Made by a program: the position numbers and the translations under genes. A model generated the notes under the pieces. That model worked only from the letters and a program-made list of their open reading frames with translations. It ran no database searches and was not told the origin of the DNA. A DNA stretch of 64,000 nucleotides from Mageeibacillus sp. UBA6980 (GTDB lineage: Bacteria > Bacillota > Clostridia > Saccharofermentanales > Saccharofermentanaceae), in the NCBI GenBank assembly GCA_002450095.1, contig DJYK01000036.1, forward strand, positions 31,180 to 95,179. The letters run 5' to 3'. The stretch's first letter is position 1; every line of letters begins with the position of its first letter. Of the stretch, positions 1 to 8,196 are shown piece after piece.

Positions 1-34
1 ATGTTCGCAATATCGTGCATATCTAGTATACCAG

Positions 35-111
35 GGCGCGGTAGTTCAGTTGGTTAGAATGCCAGCCTGTCACGCTGGAGGTCGAGGGTTCGAGCCCCTT
101 CTGCGTCGCCA
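35..111 (+). tRNA. tRNA-Asp (GTC)
   Basis: Reads aspartate codons. The cloverleaf folds by eye: the 7-bp acceptor pairs bases 35-41 with 101-107, the anticodon GTC lies at 69-71 in a seven-base loop closed by CCAGC/GCTGG, and the T arm has GTTCGAG. The 3' CCA is encoded (109-111). It is followed 31 bases later by tRNA-Phe, and the two are probably one transcript ending at the terminator at 222-250. Its promoter is not visible in the 34 bases before it. Confidence 0.97.
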
Positions 112-142
112 TTGTTACCGGTCGAATGACCGGTAATACTTT

Positions 143-218
143 GCCCAGATAGCTCAGTCGGTAGAGCAGGGGACTGAAAATCCCCGTGTCGGCAGTTCGA
201 TTCTGTCTCTGGGCACCA
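143..218 (+). tRNA. tRNA-Phe (GAA)
   Basis: Reads phenylalanine codons. The acceptor stem is GCCCAGA/TCTGGGC, the anticodon GAA is at 176-178 between GGGGA and TCCCC, and CCA is encoded at 216-218. The spacer from tRNA-Asp contains a perfect 9-bp hairpin (115-123 with 128-136, loop GAAT) and no T-run, so it is more likely a processing structure than a terminator. A strong terminator follows directly. Confidence 0.97.
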
Positions 219-221
219 AAT

Positions 222-250
222 AAGCTCCGCAGTTGCGGAGCTTTTTGTTT
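222..250 (+). terminator. Intrinsic terminator of the tRNA-Asp/Phe unit
   Basis: Perfect 10-bp stem, bases 222-231 with 234-243, with a two-base loop and followed by a T-rich run. It starts four bases after the tRNA-Phe CCA. Confidence 0.9.
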
Positions 251-272
251 TGCAATGATATCAATTTTGTTC

Positions 273-360
273 TGAGATGCTAATGAACGGCTCTGCTAGT
301 TGCGGAGGAGCGAAGCGACGAGCGCACTGTTCGACGCCAAGAGTCTTCATTAGTATCTCA
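273..360. repeat. Long imperfect inverted repeat at the 3' end of the neighbouring gene
   Basis: The arms at 273-294 and 340-360 are nearly complementary over about 20 bases (TGAGATGCTAATGAA against TTCATTAGTATCTCA). The loop of about 45 bases is GC-rich, with GGAGCGAAGC and GACGAGCGC. The right arm covers the last codons and stop of the minus-strand gene that ends at 350. It could act as a terminator-like hairpin for that gene, or it could be a copy of a dispersed genomic element. Confidence 0.55.
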
Positions 361-1567
361 TTCCTGAGATCTTCCACTCTCCGTCGATCCTTGTAAGATA
401 CAGATGAGTGGTCGTCGGAACAACTTCGGGTTCAGGCCACATCTGCATCTCCTGTTCGATGTAGACCTGCATATAGACGGTGTCTTCGTTATATGCGATG
501 AATTCCTGAACCTCTTCGTTCTGAATGGTTACCGCTCCGTGTCCCGTAAAGTAGCGTAAGGCCGTATTGCGACTGATATAGTTATATGCCAGACTGTCCG
601 GCGGGAAATAGGGTTCAAGTTCGGTAAGGTCTGCATCCATCGATATGACGTTGGCAAACAATGTGGTGAATTCAATGCCGTACTGCTCGAGCGCTTCTCT
701 CTCGGGATGATTGGATGAGAAATCTGCTCTGTAGAGGTCTGTAGTCTCGTTATATTCAACAGGCTGCACTTCACCCGTATAATCCCTGACTTCGATAGAA
801 GGCTCCTCATAAAGGCCGCTAATGCCGTATGTGGTAAATCCCGTGATGGTTCCTCCATAGGGTTCGACATACTGAAGCTCCGATTCGTCCGGAGGGATTT
901 GTTCGGTAATGTAAGTCTCGTCGAGCGGGATGCCGTTTACATAGACAGTTGAGTTCTCGGGGATGGTTATAGTAGCCCCTTCGAAAGGCTGGGCGGGGAA
1001 AGTGATGTTGGCGAGTGTCCATGTGGGGAAACCGAACTCTCTGGTCGCATTAAGATCTCTTTTTAATGTAACGGTACCGATAACATATCCGTCTGCTTCG
1101 ATCGCGTAACTCGGATTCTCGGCCGTGTATTCGCCGGATTCCGTATAGGTGAGGACCTTGTCTTCGATCATATGAAGCATAAACTCCTTTACCACATCCT
1201 CGTTCTCGAACTGTGATACCGTCGGATGTTCGGACATATTGTTCCAAAGATACTCAATGTCCCTTTGCTGGAAGTGTACGAATATCTCATCCATCACAAG
1301 ACCGGGCATGGAGGCCTGATATGAGGTCTCATACTTGATCAGAAAATCATTGAACTTACGGTAACCGTACATTATTGCGACAGTACAGGCGGTAAGCCAC
1401 AGGATAAGGACGGCAACATATACGTGAAACTTCTTCTTTTTGCGCTTATGCGGACGCTTTTTACCGGAAGGTTCCTGCTGTATACGGGGTTCTTTATTTA
1501 TTACCGGTGTATTGACACGGGCGGATTCGGAAGAATAGCTTTTGGGACTTTGATCATGCTTCTTCAT
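350..1567 (-). CDS. Unknown membrane-anchored extracytoplasmic protein
   Basis: I do not recognise this 405-residue protein. The first 45 residues are polar and end in a very basic stretch (KKRPHKRKKKKF), followed by one hydrophobic segment at about 47-68. This is the pattern of a type II anchor with the bulk of the protein outside the cell. The outer part has acidic beta-rich sequence without cysteines or catalytic motifs that I can name. Its start overlaps the end of the upstream phosphodiester glycosidase-like gene by 14 bases, so the two are translationally coupled and probably act together at the envelope. The C-terminal end (LTRIDGEWKISGMRY) resembles the last strand of NTF2/DUF4878-type folds, which is only a guess. 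Confidence 0.75.
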   Translation of the reverse strand: MKKHDQSPKSYSSESARVNTPVINKEPRIQQEPSGKKRPHKRKKKKFHVYVAVLILWLTACTVAIMYGYRKFNDFLIKYETSYQASMPGLVMDEIFVHFQQRDIEYLWNNMSEHPTVSQFENEDVVKEFMLHMIEDKVLTYTESGEYTAENPSYAIEADGYVIGTVTLKRDLNATREFGFPTWTLANITFPAQPFEGATITIPENSTVYVNGIPLDETYITEQIPPDESELQYVEPYGGTITGFTTYGISGLYEEPSIEVRDYTGEVQPVEYNETTDLYRADFSSNHPEREALEQYGIEFTTLFANVISMDADLTELEPYFPPDSLAYNYISRNTALRYFTGHGAVTIQNEEVQEFIAYNEDTVYMQVYIEQEMQMWPEPEVVPTTTHLYLTRIDGEWKISGMRY

Positions 1568-2693
1568 TTGTCACCTCCGAAGAAGCGGCAGAACTTCCCT
1601 GTGGGAGTACGACCCATGCCGTGGGGATCGCTCTGTCTTGTCTTATATTGGCATTGTCGATGATCTCTTCGCCGTTGTAGTACATGGAAGAAGACATGCC
1701 GCCGTCGAGGTTAAATGCGTTTACTGCTCCGTACTGGACCATGATATCGATAAGGTCTGCCATGGTAGCACCCATTGAAGAGGACCTTCGGCCCTCGATG
1801 CACAGAAGGAGCACGGCACCGTCGGCTCTCTGACCGATCGCCGTTCTCGGATTAAGGCCTCCGCCGACGCCGCTGTAGTTGGCAGCCTCTCCGTTGACTA
1901 TAAGGGAAGGTCCGAATGAGACAGCATCGCGAAGTCCGATGCTCTCTGCGTATCCGCCGCCGAAAGTACCGACTACAAGGATATCGTCCTGAGTAAATCC
2001 GACAGTGGGAAGGGCGGTCCTGGTCTCATATATGGGATTTCCGCTCTCATCGGTCCCCGCTTCGTAGAATTCGTCCGCATTGTCGGCTCTAAGTACTCCC
2101 TGGCTCATGACAACGCCTACAGGCCATCCGCCGATCCCGAGTCCGCTCTCGTCCTCATACTGTCCGCCGTTAATGCCGGCGACGGCGCCGTATTTATCAA
2201 TCAGCTGCTCAAGCGTCATTCCTGCGCCCGAATGTGTGTAGTTGTCTATCGTAGCGCATATAACTCGTGAAGGATCGTATACAACGAGCATCGCTCCGTG
2301 GTACATGGGGCCCGATATCTCATGAAGCTCGATGCCGTCGCCGTCAGGGTCGAGATTAGTCTCCTGCTCGATCCCTGCCTGTCTCGCTGCTTCGGCCGCG
2401 GCTGCCGCTTCCTCTCTCATGACCGATACTAGATCGGGATCCGTTATGTGGTCGAATTCGACGGTCTTATTGCTCTCGAGGATCGCGTTTATCTGATCAT
2501 CCGGCAATACCATCCTGATCGCTATGGGTCCTGCCGAAGACTCCATCATCGATGAGACGAATATCTCCCTGAAGTGTTCGGACGGTCCGTTTATCGCTAG
2601 TTTAAGACCGCCGTAAAGACCTATGACGGCGATGATCAGCGTTGTTATGAGAAAAAGAAAGAATATTCCCGTTATCTTAAGAAATATCTTCAT
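1554..2693 (-). CDS. Phosphodiester glycosidase (NAGPA-domain) family protein
   Basis: 379 residues. An N-terminal membrane segment (about 5-28) is followed by a spacer rich in Glu and Ala, then a NAGPA-type domain. The visible motifs are AGINGGQY (172-179), NPRTAIGQ (281-288) and NLDGGMSSSM (328-337), the usual core of this family. Family members cleave GlcNAc-1-phosphodiester linkages, and in bacteria many are tied to exopolysaccharide or cell-wall glycopolymers. The substrate cannot be read from sequence. The ATG has a good GGAG site (minus strand, about 2699-2704). The gene heads a two-gene unit with the anchored protein downstream and diverges from the P-type ATPase. Confidence 0.88.
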   Translation of the reverse strand: MKIFLKITGIFFLFLITTLIIAVIGLYGGLKLAINGPSEHFREIFVSSMMESSAGPIAIRMVLPDDQINAILESNKTVEFDHITDPDLVSVMREEAAAAAEAARQAGIEQETNLDPDGDGIELHEISGPMYHGAMLVVYDPSRVICATIDNYTHSGAGMTLEQLIDKYGAVAGINGGQYEDESGLGIGGWPVGVVMSQGVLRADNADEFYEAGTDESGNPIYETRTALPTVGFTQDDILVVGTFGGGYAESIGLRDAVSFGPSLIVNGEAANYSGVGGGLNPRTAIGQRADGAVLLLCIEGRRSSSMGATMADLIDIMVQYGAVNAFNLDGGMSSSMYYNGEEIIDNANIRQDRAIPTAWVVLPQGSSAASSEVTNEEA

Positions 2694-2737
2694 ATAAAAC
2701 TCCTCAAAAATAATTCTGTAATCATTTTACAGTTTTC

Positions 2738-2765
2738 TTGAAAAAATCAATAACTAATTTATAAT
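2738..2765 (+). promoter_or_regulatory. Sigma-A type promoter of the Ca2+ P-ATPase gene
   Basis: TTGAAA (2738-2743), a 16-base AT-rich spacer, then TATAAT (2760-2765). The predicted transcript start is near 2772, about 28 bases before the GTG start. Confidence 0.6.
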
Positions 2766-2799
2766 ACATTTGTTTATTTAGCTTTAGGGAGATAGAAAA

Positions 2800-5562
2800 G
2801 TGGAAAAATCATTTTCGAAGAGCATTGAGCAGACACTAAATGAGCTTAACACAAACGAGAATACCGGACTTTCTTCCGAGGAGGCTTCAAGAAGGCTTGC
2901 CGAACATGGTCCGAATTCATTGGGAGAAGAGAAGAGGACTCCTCTTTGGAAGAGATTCCTGGCACAATTTGCCGATGCAATGGTAATCATTCTTATTGCT
3001 GCCGCGATCCTTTCGGCCTTTATGGCGATAAAGGAGAATGCGGGATTCGAGGGCTGGATAGATGTATTCGTGATCCTTGCCATAGTCATCCTGAATGCCG
3101 TTCTCGGTGTTTATCAGGAAGGTAAGGCGGATCAGGCGCTCGCGGCTTTGAAGAAGATGAGTTCTCCCAAGACGAAGGTAGTAAGGGACGGAGAGGTCCT
3201 GATGATCGATTCCGAGCAGGTTGTCGAAGGCGATATCGTGACAATAGATGCAGGTGATGCGATATCTGCCGATATAAGGCTTTTGACATCAAGCTCTCTC
3301 AAGGCCGAGGAATCTTCACTCACGGGTGAGTCGGTCGCAGTAGACAAGGACGCCGAACTCGTTCTTCCTGAGGATTGCACATTAGGCGACAGAAAGAATA
3401 TGCTCTTCATGGGAACTTCGGTAACTTACGGAAGAGCCAAAGGCGTAGTAGTCGGAACCGGTAAGAATACCGAGCTCGGAAAGATCGCCAATAAACTCTC
3501 TTCTATCGAGGAAGAGGAGACTCCGCTGCAGAAGAATCTCAATCACTTAGGCAAGATCCTTGCCGTTGTTTGCATAATAGTCTGCGTGATCGTATTCATC
3601 GTCGATGTATTCGTTCAGAAGGACAAACCGACCGATGCTTTGATGACGGCTGTATCCCTTGCCGTTGCGGCAATACCTGAAGGAATGGCTGCCGTCGTAA
3701 CTATCGTTCTGTCGATCGGAATGACAAAGATGGCCGAGAACAACGCCATCGTAAAGAGACTTCACGCCGTAGAGACTTTGGGATGCGTCGATGTTATCTG
3801 TTCCGATAAGACGGGTACGCTTACTCAGAATCAGATGACCGTTAAAGTCCTGTTTGACGGTGACAAAGTAGTAAATGTTGACGGAAACGGCTATGCGCCC
3901 GAAGGAGGACTCTCTGACGAGGAAGGCAAGTCGATCGTTCCCGAAGGTAAGATTGAAACATTGATAAGAGCAGCCGTTCTTTGTAACGATGCCAGCATCG
4001 TAAAGGACGAGAACGGTGAGTATACCTGTATCGGCGATCCCACGGAAGGTTCTTTGACTACTCTCGGTATGAAGAACGGCATGAGCCGTACCGAGACGAT
4101 GGATAAGTATCCCAGAGTAACAGAACTCCCTTTTGATTCCGACAGGAAGATGATGACGACATATCATTCGGGTATCATTGACGGACAGATCGTCTCCTAT
4201 ACGAAGGGTGCACCCGACATAATTCTCGACAGATGTACTTCATATGAGAGTTCGAACGGTCCCGTTCCGATGTCTGATGAGATGAGAAAGAAGATCTTTG
4301 ATCAGAATCATGAGTTTGCAAGCAGAGCGATAAGAGTTCTGGCTTTTGCTTACAGAGTCCATTATGAGGGAACCGAGGCTGATTTTGATCATGAGACTCA
4401 GCTCATCTTCATAGGTCTTGTCGGTATGATCGACCCCGAACGTAAGGAAGCAAAGGATGCCATCGCCGTATGTAAGGAAGCGGGCATCAGAACCGTAATG
4501 ATCACGGGAGACTTCAAGGATTCCGCAGTAGCCATCGCCGGCAATCTCGAGATGATGGACGGCGACGCCCAGGCTCTCTCGGGTTCCGAACTTGACAAGA
4601 TCTCCGATGAGGAGCTTCGCGTTGCCTGTGAGAATACTAACGTTTATGCGAGAGTATCTCCCGAACATAAAGTTCGTATCGTAAGTGCCCTTAAGGCTAA
4701 CGACCACATCGCTTCCATGACTGGTGACGGTGTCAACGACGCCATGGCGTTGAAGTCAGCCGATATCGGAGTCGCAATGGGTATCACCGGTACTGACGTC
4801 GCAAAGAATTCAGCCGACATGATCCTTATGGATGATAACTTCGCGACCATCGTCAAAGCCGTCGAGCAGGGAAGGGTCATCTATTCAAATATCAGGAAGT
4901 TCGTAAGCTTCCTTCTGTCATGCAACGTAGGTGAGATCCTTGTCATCTTCCTGCTGTCGCTTATCCCTGATTCGGTTATCGACGGCATAGCCGCGCCTCT
5001 TACGGCCATTCAGCTTTTGTGGCTTAACCTCGTAACCGATTCATTCCCGGCACTCGCGTTGGGAAGAGAAGCCGGCGAGCCCGGTATCATGAAGATGCCG
5101 CCAAGACCTAAGGGAGAGCCCATCATCAACAGACCTATGCTCATTCAGGTCATCGTACAGGCTATCTCCATTTTTGTCTGTGTCGCACTCGCGTTTCTTA
5201 TTCCTCTTACGAATAACAACGGTTTCTTCTTCTCCTCTGATATAGGAGCACTTACGGGTGCACGTACCGTTGCTTTCGCGACATTGATCATTGCCGAGCT
5301 TCTCAGGGCCTATGCATCGAGATCTGAAAGGGTATCTGTTTTCAAGCTCGGTCTGTTTGGCAATAAGATAATGAACCTGTCGGTTTGTGCGTCTTTGGTA
5401 CTTCTTATCGCAGTTATCTATATCCCGGGTGTTAACGGTCTGTTTGACAATGTGGCACTGAACCTTCAGTCCTGGCTTGTTATAATACCTCTGGCGCTTA
5501 TACCGTTTACAACAAGTGAGATATTTAAGGCGATAAAGGGAGCGGCAGGCAGTAAAAAATAA
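2800..5562 (+). CDS. Cation-translocating P-type ATPase, SERCA/PMCA (P2) class, probably Ca2+
   Basis: ATP-driven cation export across the cytoplasmic membrane. The 920 residues contain the actuator motif TGES (175-178), PEG in TM4 (293-295), the phosphorylation motif DKTGTLT with Asp336, and GDGVND with Asp643. The Ca2+ ligands of SERCA have counterparts: NVGE in TM5, NLVTD in TM6, and the TM4 glutamate. I therefore favour calcium over the Na+/K+ and H+ subclasses, but Mn2+ is not excluded. The length is normal for bacterial type. The start is GTG at 2800 with AGGGAG about eight bases upstream; no better start is available. It appears to be a single-gene unit with its own promoter. Confidence 0.93.
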   Translation: MEKSFSKSIEQTLNELNTNENTGLSSEEASRRLAEHGPNSLGEEKRTPLWKRFLAQFADAMVIILIAAAILSAFMAIKENAGFEGWIDVFVILAIVILNAVLGVYQEGKADQALAALKKMSSPKTKVVRDGEVLMIDSEQVVEGDIVTIDAGDAISADIRLLTSSSLKAEESSLTGESVAVDKDAELVLPEDCTLGDRKNMLFMGTSVTYGRAKGVVVGTGKNTELGKIANKLSSIEEEETPLQKNLNHLGKILAVVCIIVCVIVFIVDVFVQKDKPTDALMTAVSLAVAAIPEGMAAVVTIVLSIGMTKMAENNAIVKRLHAVETLGCVDVICSDKTGTLTQNQMTVKVLFDGDKVVNVDGNGYAPEGGLSDEEGKSIVPEGKIETLIRAAVLCNDASIVKDENGEYTCIGDPTEGSLTTLGMKNGMSRTETMDKYPRVTELPFDSDRKMMTTYHSGIIDGQIVSYTKGAPDIILDRCTSYESSNGPVPMSDEMRKKIFDQNHEFASRAIRVLAFAYRVHYEGTEADFDHETQLIFIGLVGMIDPERKEAKDAIAVCKEAGIRTVMITGDFKDSAVAIAGNLEMMDGDAQALSGSELDKISDEELRVACENTNVYARVSPEHKVRIVSALKANDHIASMTGDGVNDAMALKSADIGVAMGITGTDVAKNSADMILMDDNFATIVKAVEQGRVIYSNIRKFVSFLLSCNVGEILVIFLLSLIPDSVIDGIAAPLTAIQLLWLNLVTDSFPALALGREAGEPGIMKMPPRPKGEPIINRPMLIQVIVQAISIFVCVALAFLIPLTNNNGFFFSSDIGALTGARTVAFATLIIAELLRAYASRSERVSVFKLGLFGNKIMNLSVCASLVLLIAVIYIPGVNGLFDNVALNLQSWLVIIPLALIPFTTSEIFKAIKGAAGSKK

Positions 5563-5564
5563 GT

Positions 5565-5593
5565 TTGCACTGTAAACAGCCTTATGTTATTAT
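5565..5593 (+). promoter_or_regulatory. Promoter of secG
   Basis: TTGCAC (5565-5570), a 17-base spacer ending in TGT (extended -10), then TATTAT (5588-5593). It lies just after the ATPase stop codon. Confidence 0.6.
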
Positions 5594-5636
5594 TTTACGG
5601 CTGAAAACATGTTAATTATTAATCGGAGGCTTATTA

Positions 5637-5888
5637 ATGAGCGCACTTGATATTATCTTATCTGTTCTTGATATAATCCTTGGTATTTCCATGGTGATCC
5701 TTTTCCTCGTTCAGGAAGGTAATGACCAGGGAATGGGAGCGATCACGGGTTCATCCAATGATTCCTATTACAGCAAGTCCAAGGGACAGACTCTCGAGGA
5801 GAGATTAAAGCAGGCGACAAAGCTTGTTGCCATCCTCTTTGCCGTTGTATCCGTAGTACTTTACTTCTGCGTAACCAAGGGATTCTGA
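5637..5888 (+). CDS. secG: Preprotein translocase subunit SecG
   Basis: Small auxiliary subunit of the SecYEG protein-export channel. It has 83 residues with two hydrophobic segments (about 3-23 and 60-80) separated by the conserved loop containing GNDQGMGAI and the Gly/Ser-rich stretch typical of SecG. The ATG at 5637 has CGGAGG eight bases upstream. It is followed by a strong terminator, then rnr; the secG-rnr neighbourhood is common in Firmicutes. Despite that gene order it forms a separate transcript here. Confidence 0.93.
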   Translation: MSALDIILSVLDIILGISMVILFLVQEGNDQGMGAITGSSNDSYYSKSKGQTLEERLKQATKLVAILFAVVSVVLYFCVTKGF

Positions 5889-5913
5889 TAGGACAATTAC
5901 AGATCATCTTTTA

Positions 5914-5941
5914 AACCGCGCCTTGAAGGTGCGGTTTTTTA
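5914..5941 (+). terminator. Terminator after secG
   Basis: Stem AACCGC/GCGGTT extended by three pairs, with a five-base loop, followed by six T. It separates secG from rnr. Confidence 0.88.
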
Positions 5942-5979
5942 TTCGTATACTTTTCTTGTGATACACACGGAGGCTTATT

Positions 5980-7959
5980 ATGGCAAGGGGAAGAAAAGAT
6001 ATAAAGAGCGCGGATAAGGTGAAGAGCACTTTCGCTTTGAATATGAGTCTGAGACAGAAGGCAAGACGGCAGGCGGCTGAAGGAAGATCTTCCGATTCAC
6101 CGTCCGATTTTACGTCTATTGCTCCGAGAGGACCTTTGCAGGTGGTAAACCGCGTAGTAGGGGTCCTTGTCCAAAACGGCGACGGAGGACTTGTCATTCC
6201 CGACAAGGCGTTCAGGGAGACTGATCTCGGCGTGATACGTATCGACAGGAAGGATCTGAACGGCGCTCCTTTTAAGATGACCGTCGTTTGCGAAGTGCTC
6301 AATCCCGATAATACAGAACGTGATTTCAGGGGGAAGATCGTCGAAGTTCTCGGAGACATGGGAAATAACGATGCCAGGATGTTGGCCGTGTTAAGGCAGT
6401 TCGGTCTGTCCTCATCGTTTCCTGATGAAGTGTTGAACGAGGTTAAGGATCTTCCGGTTGACCCCGAGCCTTCGTTGATCGAAGAGAAGATCAGAAACGG
6501 AAGGAAGGATCTTAGAGATATTCTTACGATCACGATAGACGGGGAAGATGCGAAGGATCTTGATGACGCGATATCAGTAAAGGAATTAGATAACGGAAAC
6601 TACAAACTGTATGTTCATATAGCCGATGTATCCGATTATGTTAAGGAGAATACACTCCTTGACGGCGAGGCGATGCTAAGAGGAACATCCGTATATCTTG
6701 CGGACAGAGTCATCCCGATGCTCCCGCCAAAACTTTCAAACGGTCTTTGCAGTCTCAATCCCGAGAAGGACAGACTCGCGATGACATGCGAGATCTATAT
6801 TGATTCAGACGGTAAGACATACGACGGAGATGTTTATGAGAGCGTTATAAGATCTGACAGACGTATGAGTTACAACGAGTGTTACAGGATACTCACCGAA
6901 CCGGATGACCGCGACGATGAAGAGTATGGTCCGATCCTTCCGATGCTCTATACTATGAGAAGGTTAGCCGAGATCTTAAAGCGAATGAGAGACGGTAAGG
7001 GAGCCATTAACTTCGAGTTCCCGGAAACGGATGTCATCCTTGACGATGACGGGAAACCCGTAAAGATAATGAAGCACCCGATAACGTTTGCCAACGGCAT
7101 AATCGAGCAGTTCATGATCTGTGCGAATGAATTCATAGCAGAGAAATTCTCTCTTATGAAGTACCCTTTTGTTTACAGAGTTCACGATGACCCCGATCCC
7201 ATAAAGCTTGCAAGGTTCTCGAGAGTTGCAAGATCATTCGGTGCAACGGGTAAACTCGGCGGGAATGTTACACCCATGGATGTCGTTCTGTTTATGGATA
7301 AGGTGAACGATGATACGGCCAAGCCCATGCTCGACCAGGTTCTTCTGAGGTCGATGGCAAAGGCTTGCTACAGTTCCGTCAACAGCGGTCACTTCGGTCT
7401 GGCTTCTGATTTTTATTGTCACTTTACAAGTCCGATAAGGCGTTACCCGGATCTTTATATCCACAGGATAATAAAAAGTTACCTTCACGGCGAGGACAGG
7501 AAAAAGCATTTCGCGGGTCTTGTGGAGTCAGTGGCAAACCACAGTTCGGAGATGGAGAGGAACAGTACGGATGCCGAGCGCGCCTCCAAAGCGATAAAGA
7601 TATGTGAGTATATGAGCGACAGGTTGGGGGAGCATTACGACGGATATATCACTTCGATAATAGCACCCGGTGTGTTCGTTATGCTCGATAATACCGCAGA
7701 GGGCTTCATCCCGTTCCGATCGATGAATGATCATTATCTGTATGATGAGAGGATGTACCGCGCGGTCGGTGCAAGGGGAGGACTTAAGCTTACCATCGGC
7801 ATGAAGGTCCGTGTGGTTGTCGCGAGGGTCGACATGGAAGCCTGCAAGATAGATTTTACCTTCGAAGAGGGCTTCGAGAGGAAAAACAGCAGTACAAATG
7901 CCTCTGGCAAAGGTCCGGGCAGACGGAAGATAAAGAGAAACAGAAAAGGAAGAAGATAA
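5980..7959 (+). CDS. rnr: Ribonuclease R (RNB/RNase II family 3'-5' exonuclease)
   Basis: Degrades structured RNA from the 3' end and, in relatives, helps clear tmRNA-tagged messages. The RNB core has Asp-rich metal site GEDAKDLDDAIS (188-199) and HFTSPIRRYPDL (481-492); an S1 RNA-binding domain lies at about 560-640. The tail is Arg/Lys-rich. At 659 residues it is shorter than the 700-800 of most RNase R proteins. A basic 50-residue N-terminus replaces the usual winged-helix RNase R domain, so substrate handling may differ. The ATG at 5980 has CGGAGG seven bases upstream. The gene ends seven bases before the convergent HPr-like gene. Confidence 0.92.
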   Translation: MARGRKDIKSADKVKSTFALNMSLRQKARRQAAEGRSSDSPSDFTSIAPRGPLQVVNRVVGVLVQNGDGGLVIPDKAFRETDLGVIRIDRKDLNGAPFKMTVVCEVLNPDNTERDFRGKIVEVLGDMGNNDARMLAVLRQFGLSSSFPDEVLNEVKDLPVDPEPSLIEEKIRNGRKDLRDILTITIDGEDAKDLDDAISVKELDNGNYKLYVHIADVSDYVKENTLLDGEAMLRGTSVYLADRVIPMLPPKLSNGLCSLNPEKDRLAMTCEIYIDSDGKTYDGDVYESVIRSDRRMSYNECYRILTEPDDRDDEEYGPILPMLYTMRRLAEILKRMRDGKGAINFEFPETDVILDDDGKPVKIMKHPITFANGIIEQFMICANEFIAEKFSLMKYPFVYRVHDDPDPIKLARFSRVARSFGATGKLGGNVTPMDVVLFMDKVNDDTAKPMLDQVLLRSMAKACYSSVNSGHFGLASDFYCHFTSPIRRYPDLYIHRIIKSYLHGEDRKKHFAGLVESVANHSSEMERNSTDAERASKAIKICEYMSDRLGEHYDGYITSIIAPGVFVMLDNTAEGFIPFRSMNDHYLYDERMYRAVGARGGLKLTIGMKVRVVVARVDMEACKIDFTFEEGFERKNSSTNASGKGPGRRKIKRNRKGRR

Positions 7960-7965
7960 ATCTTC

Positions 7966-8196
7966 TTATCTGACGATAAAAGCGTCTATGGCTTTAAGAA
8001 AGTCTTCGCAGTTGTCGGAATAGATCTGGCACTCGAGCTTCTCTGAGGGGACGATGCTGAAGATACCCATAAGGCTCTTGGCATCTACGTTGTATCTGCC
8101 TGATATGAGGTCTATGTCGTATGTGCAGAAATTGGCTGCTGTCACAAAATCCTTAACGTCGTTTATAGTCATAAGTCTTACGTTAACCGTTGTCAT
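7966..8196 (-). CDS. HPr-like (Crh-like) protein without the active-site histidine
   Basis: 76 residues with the HPr fold signature VDAKSLMGIFSI at 37-48. HPr carries His15, phosphorylated by PTS enzyme I; this protein has no histidine at all. The serine matching HPr Ser46, the HPr-kinase target, is kept (Ser41 in AKSLMG). The combination resembles B. subtilis Crh, which regulates carbon metabolism but carries no phosphate for sugar transport. A signalling role is therefore likelier than a transport role, though no HPr kinase gene is in view. The strong site AAGGAGG precedes the ATG. The gene overlaps the end of the upstream glycosyltransferase by 14 bases, so the two are co-expressed. Confidence 0.82.
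   Translation of the reverse strand: MTTVNVRLMTINDVKDFVTAANFCTYDIDLISGRYNVDAKSLMGIFSIVPSEKLECQIYSDNCEDFLKAIDAFIVR

Noticed and set aside
115..136. Perfect hairpin between tRNA-Asp and tRNA-Phe as a terminator
   Set aside because: No T-run follows; it more likely marks a processing site in one transcript.
3547..4167. A 206-codon open frame on the minus strand inside the Ca2+ ATPase gene
   Set aside because: Antisense to the DKTGT region and without a start signal or family features.
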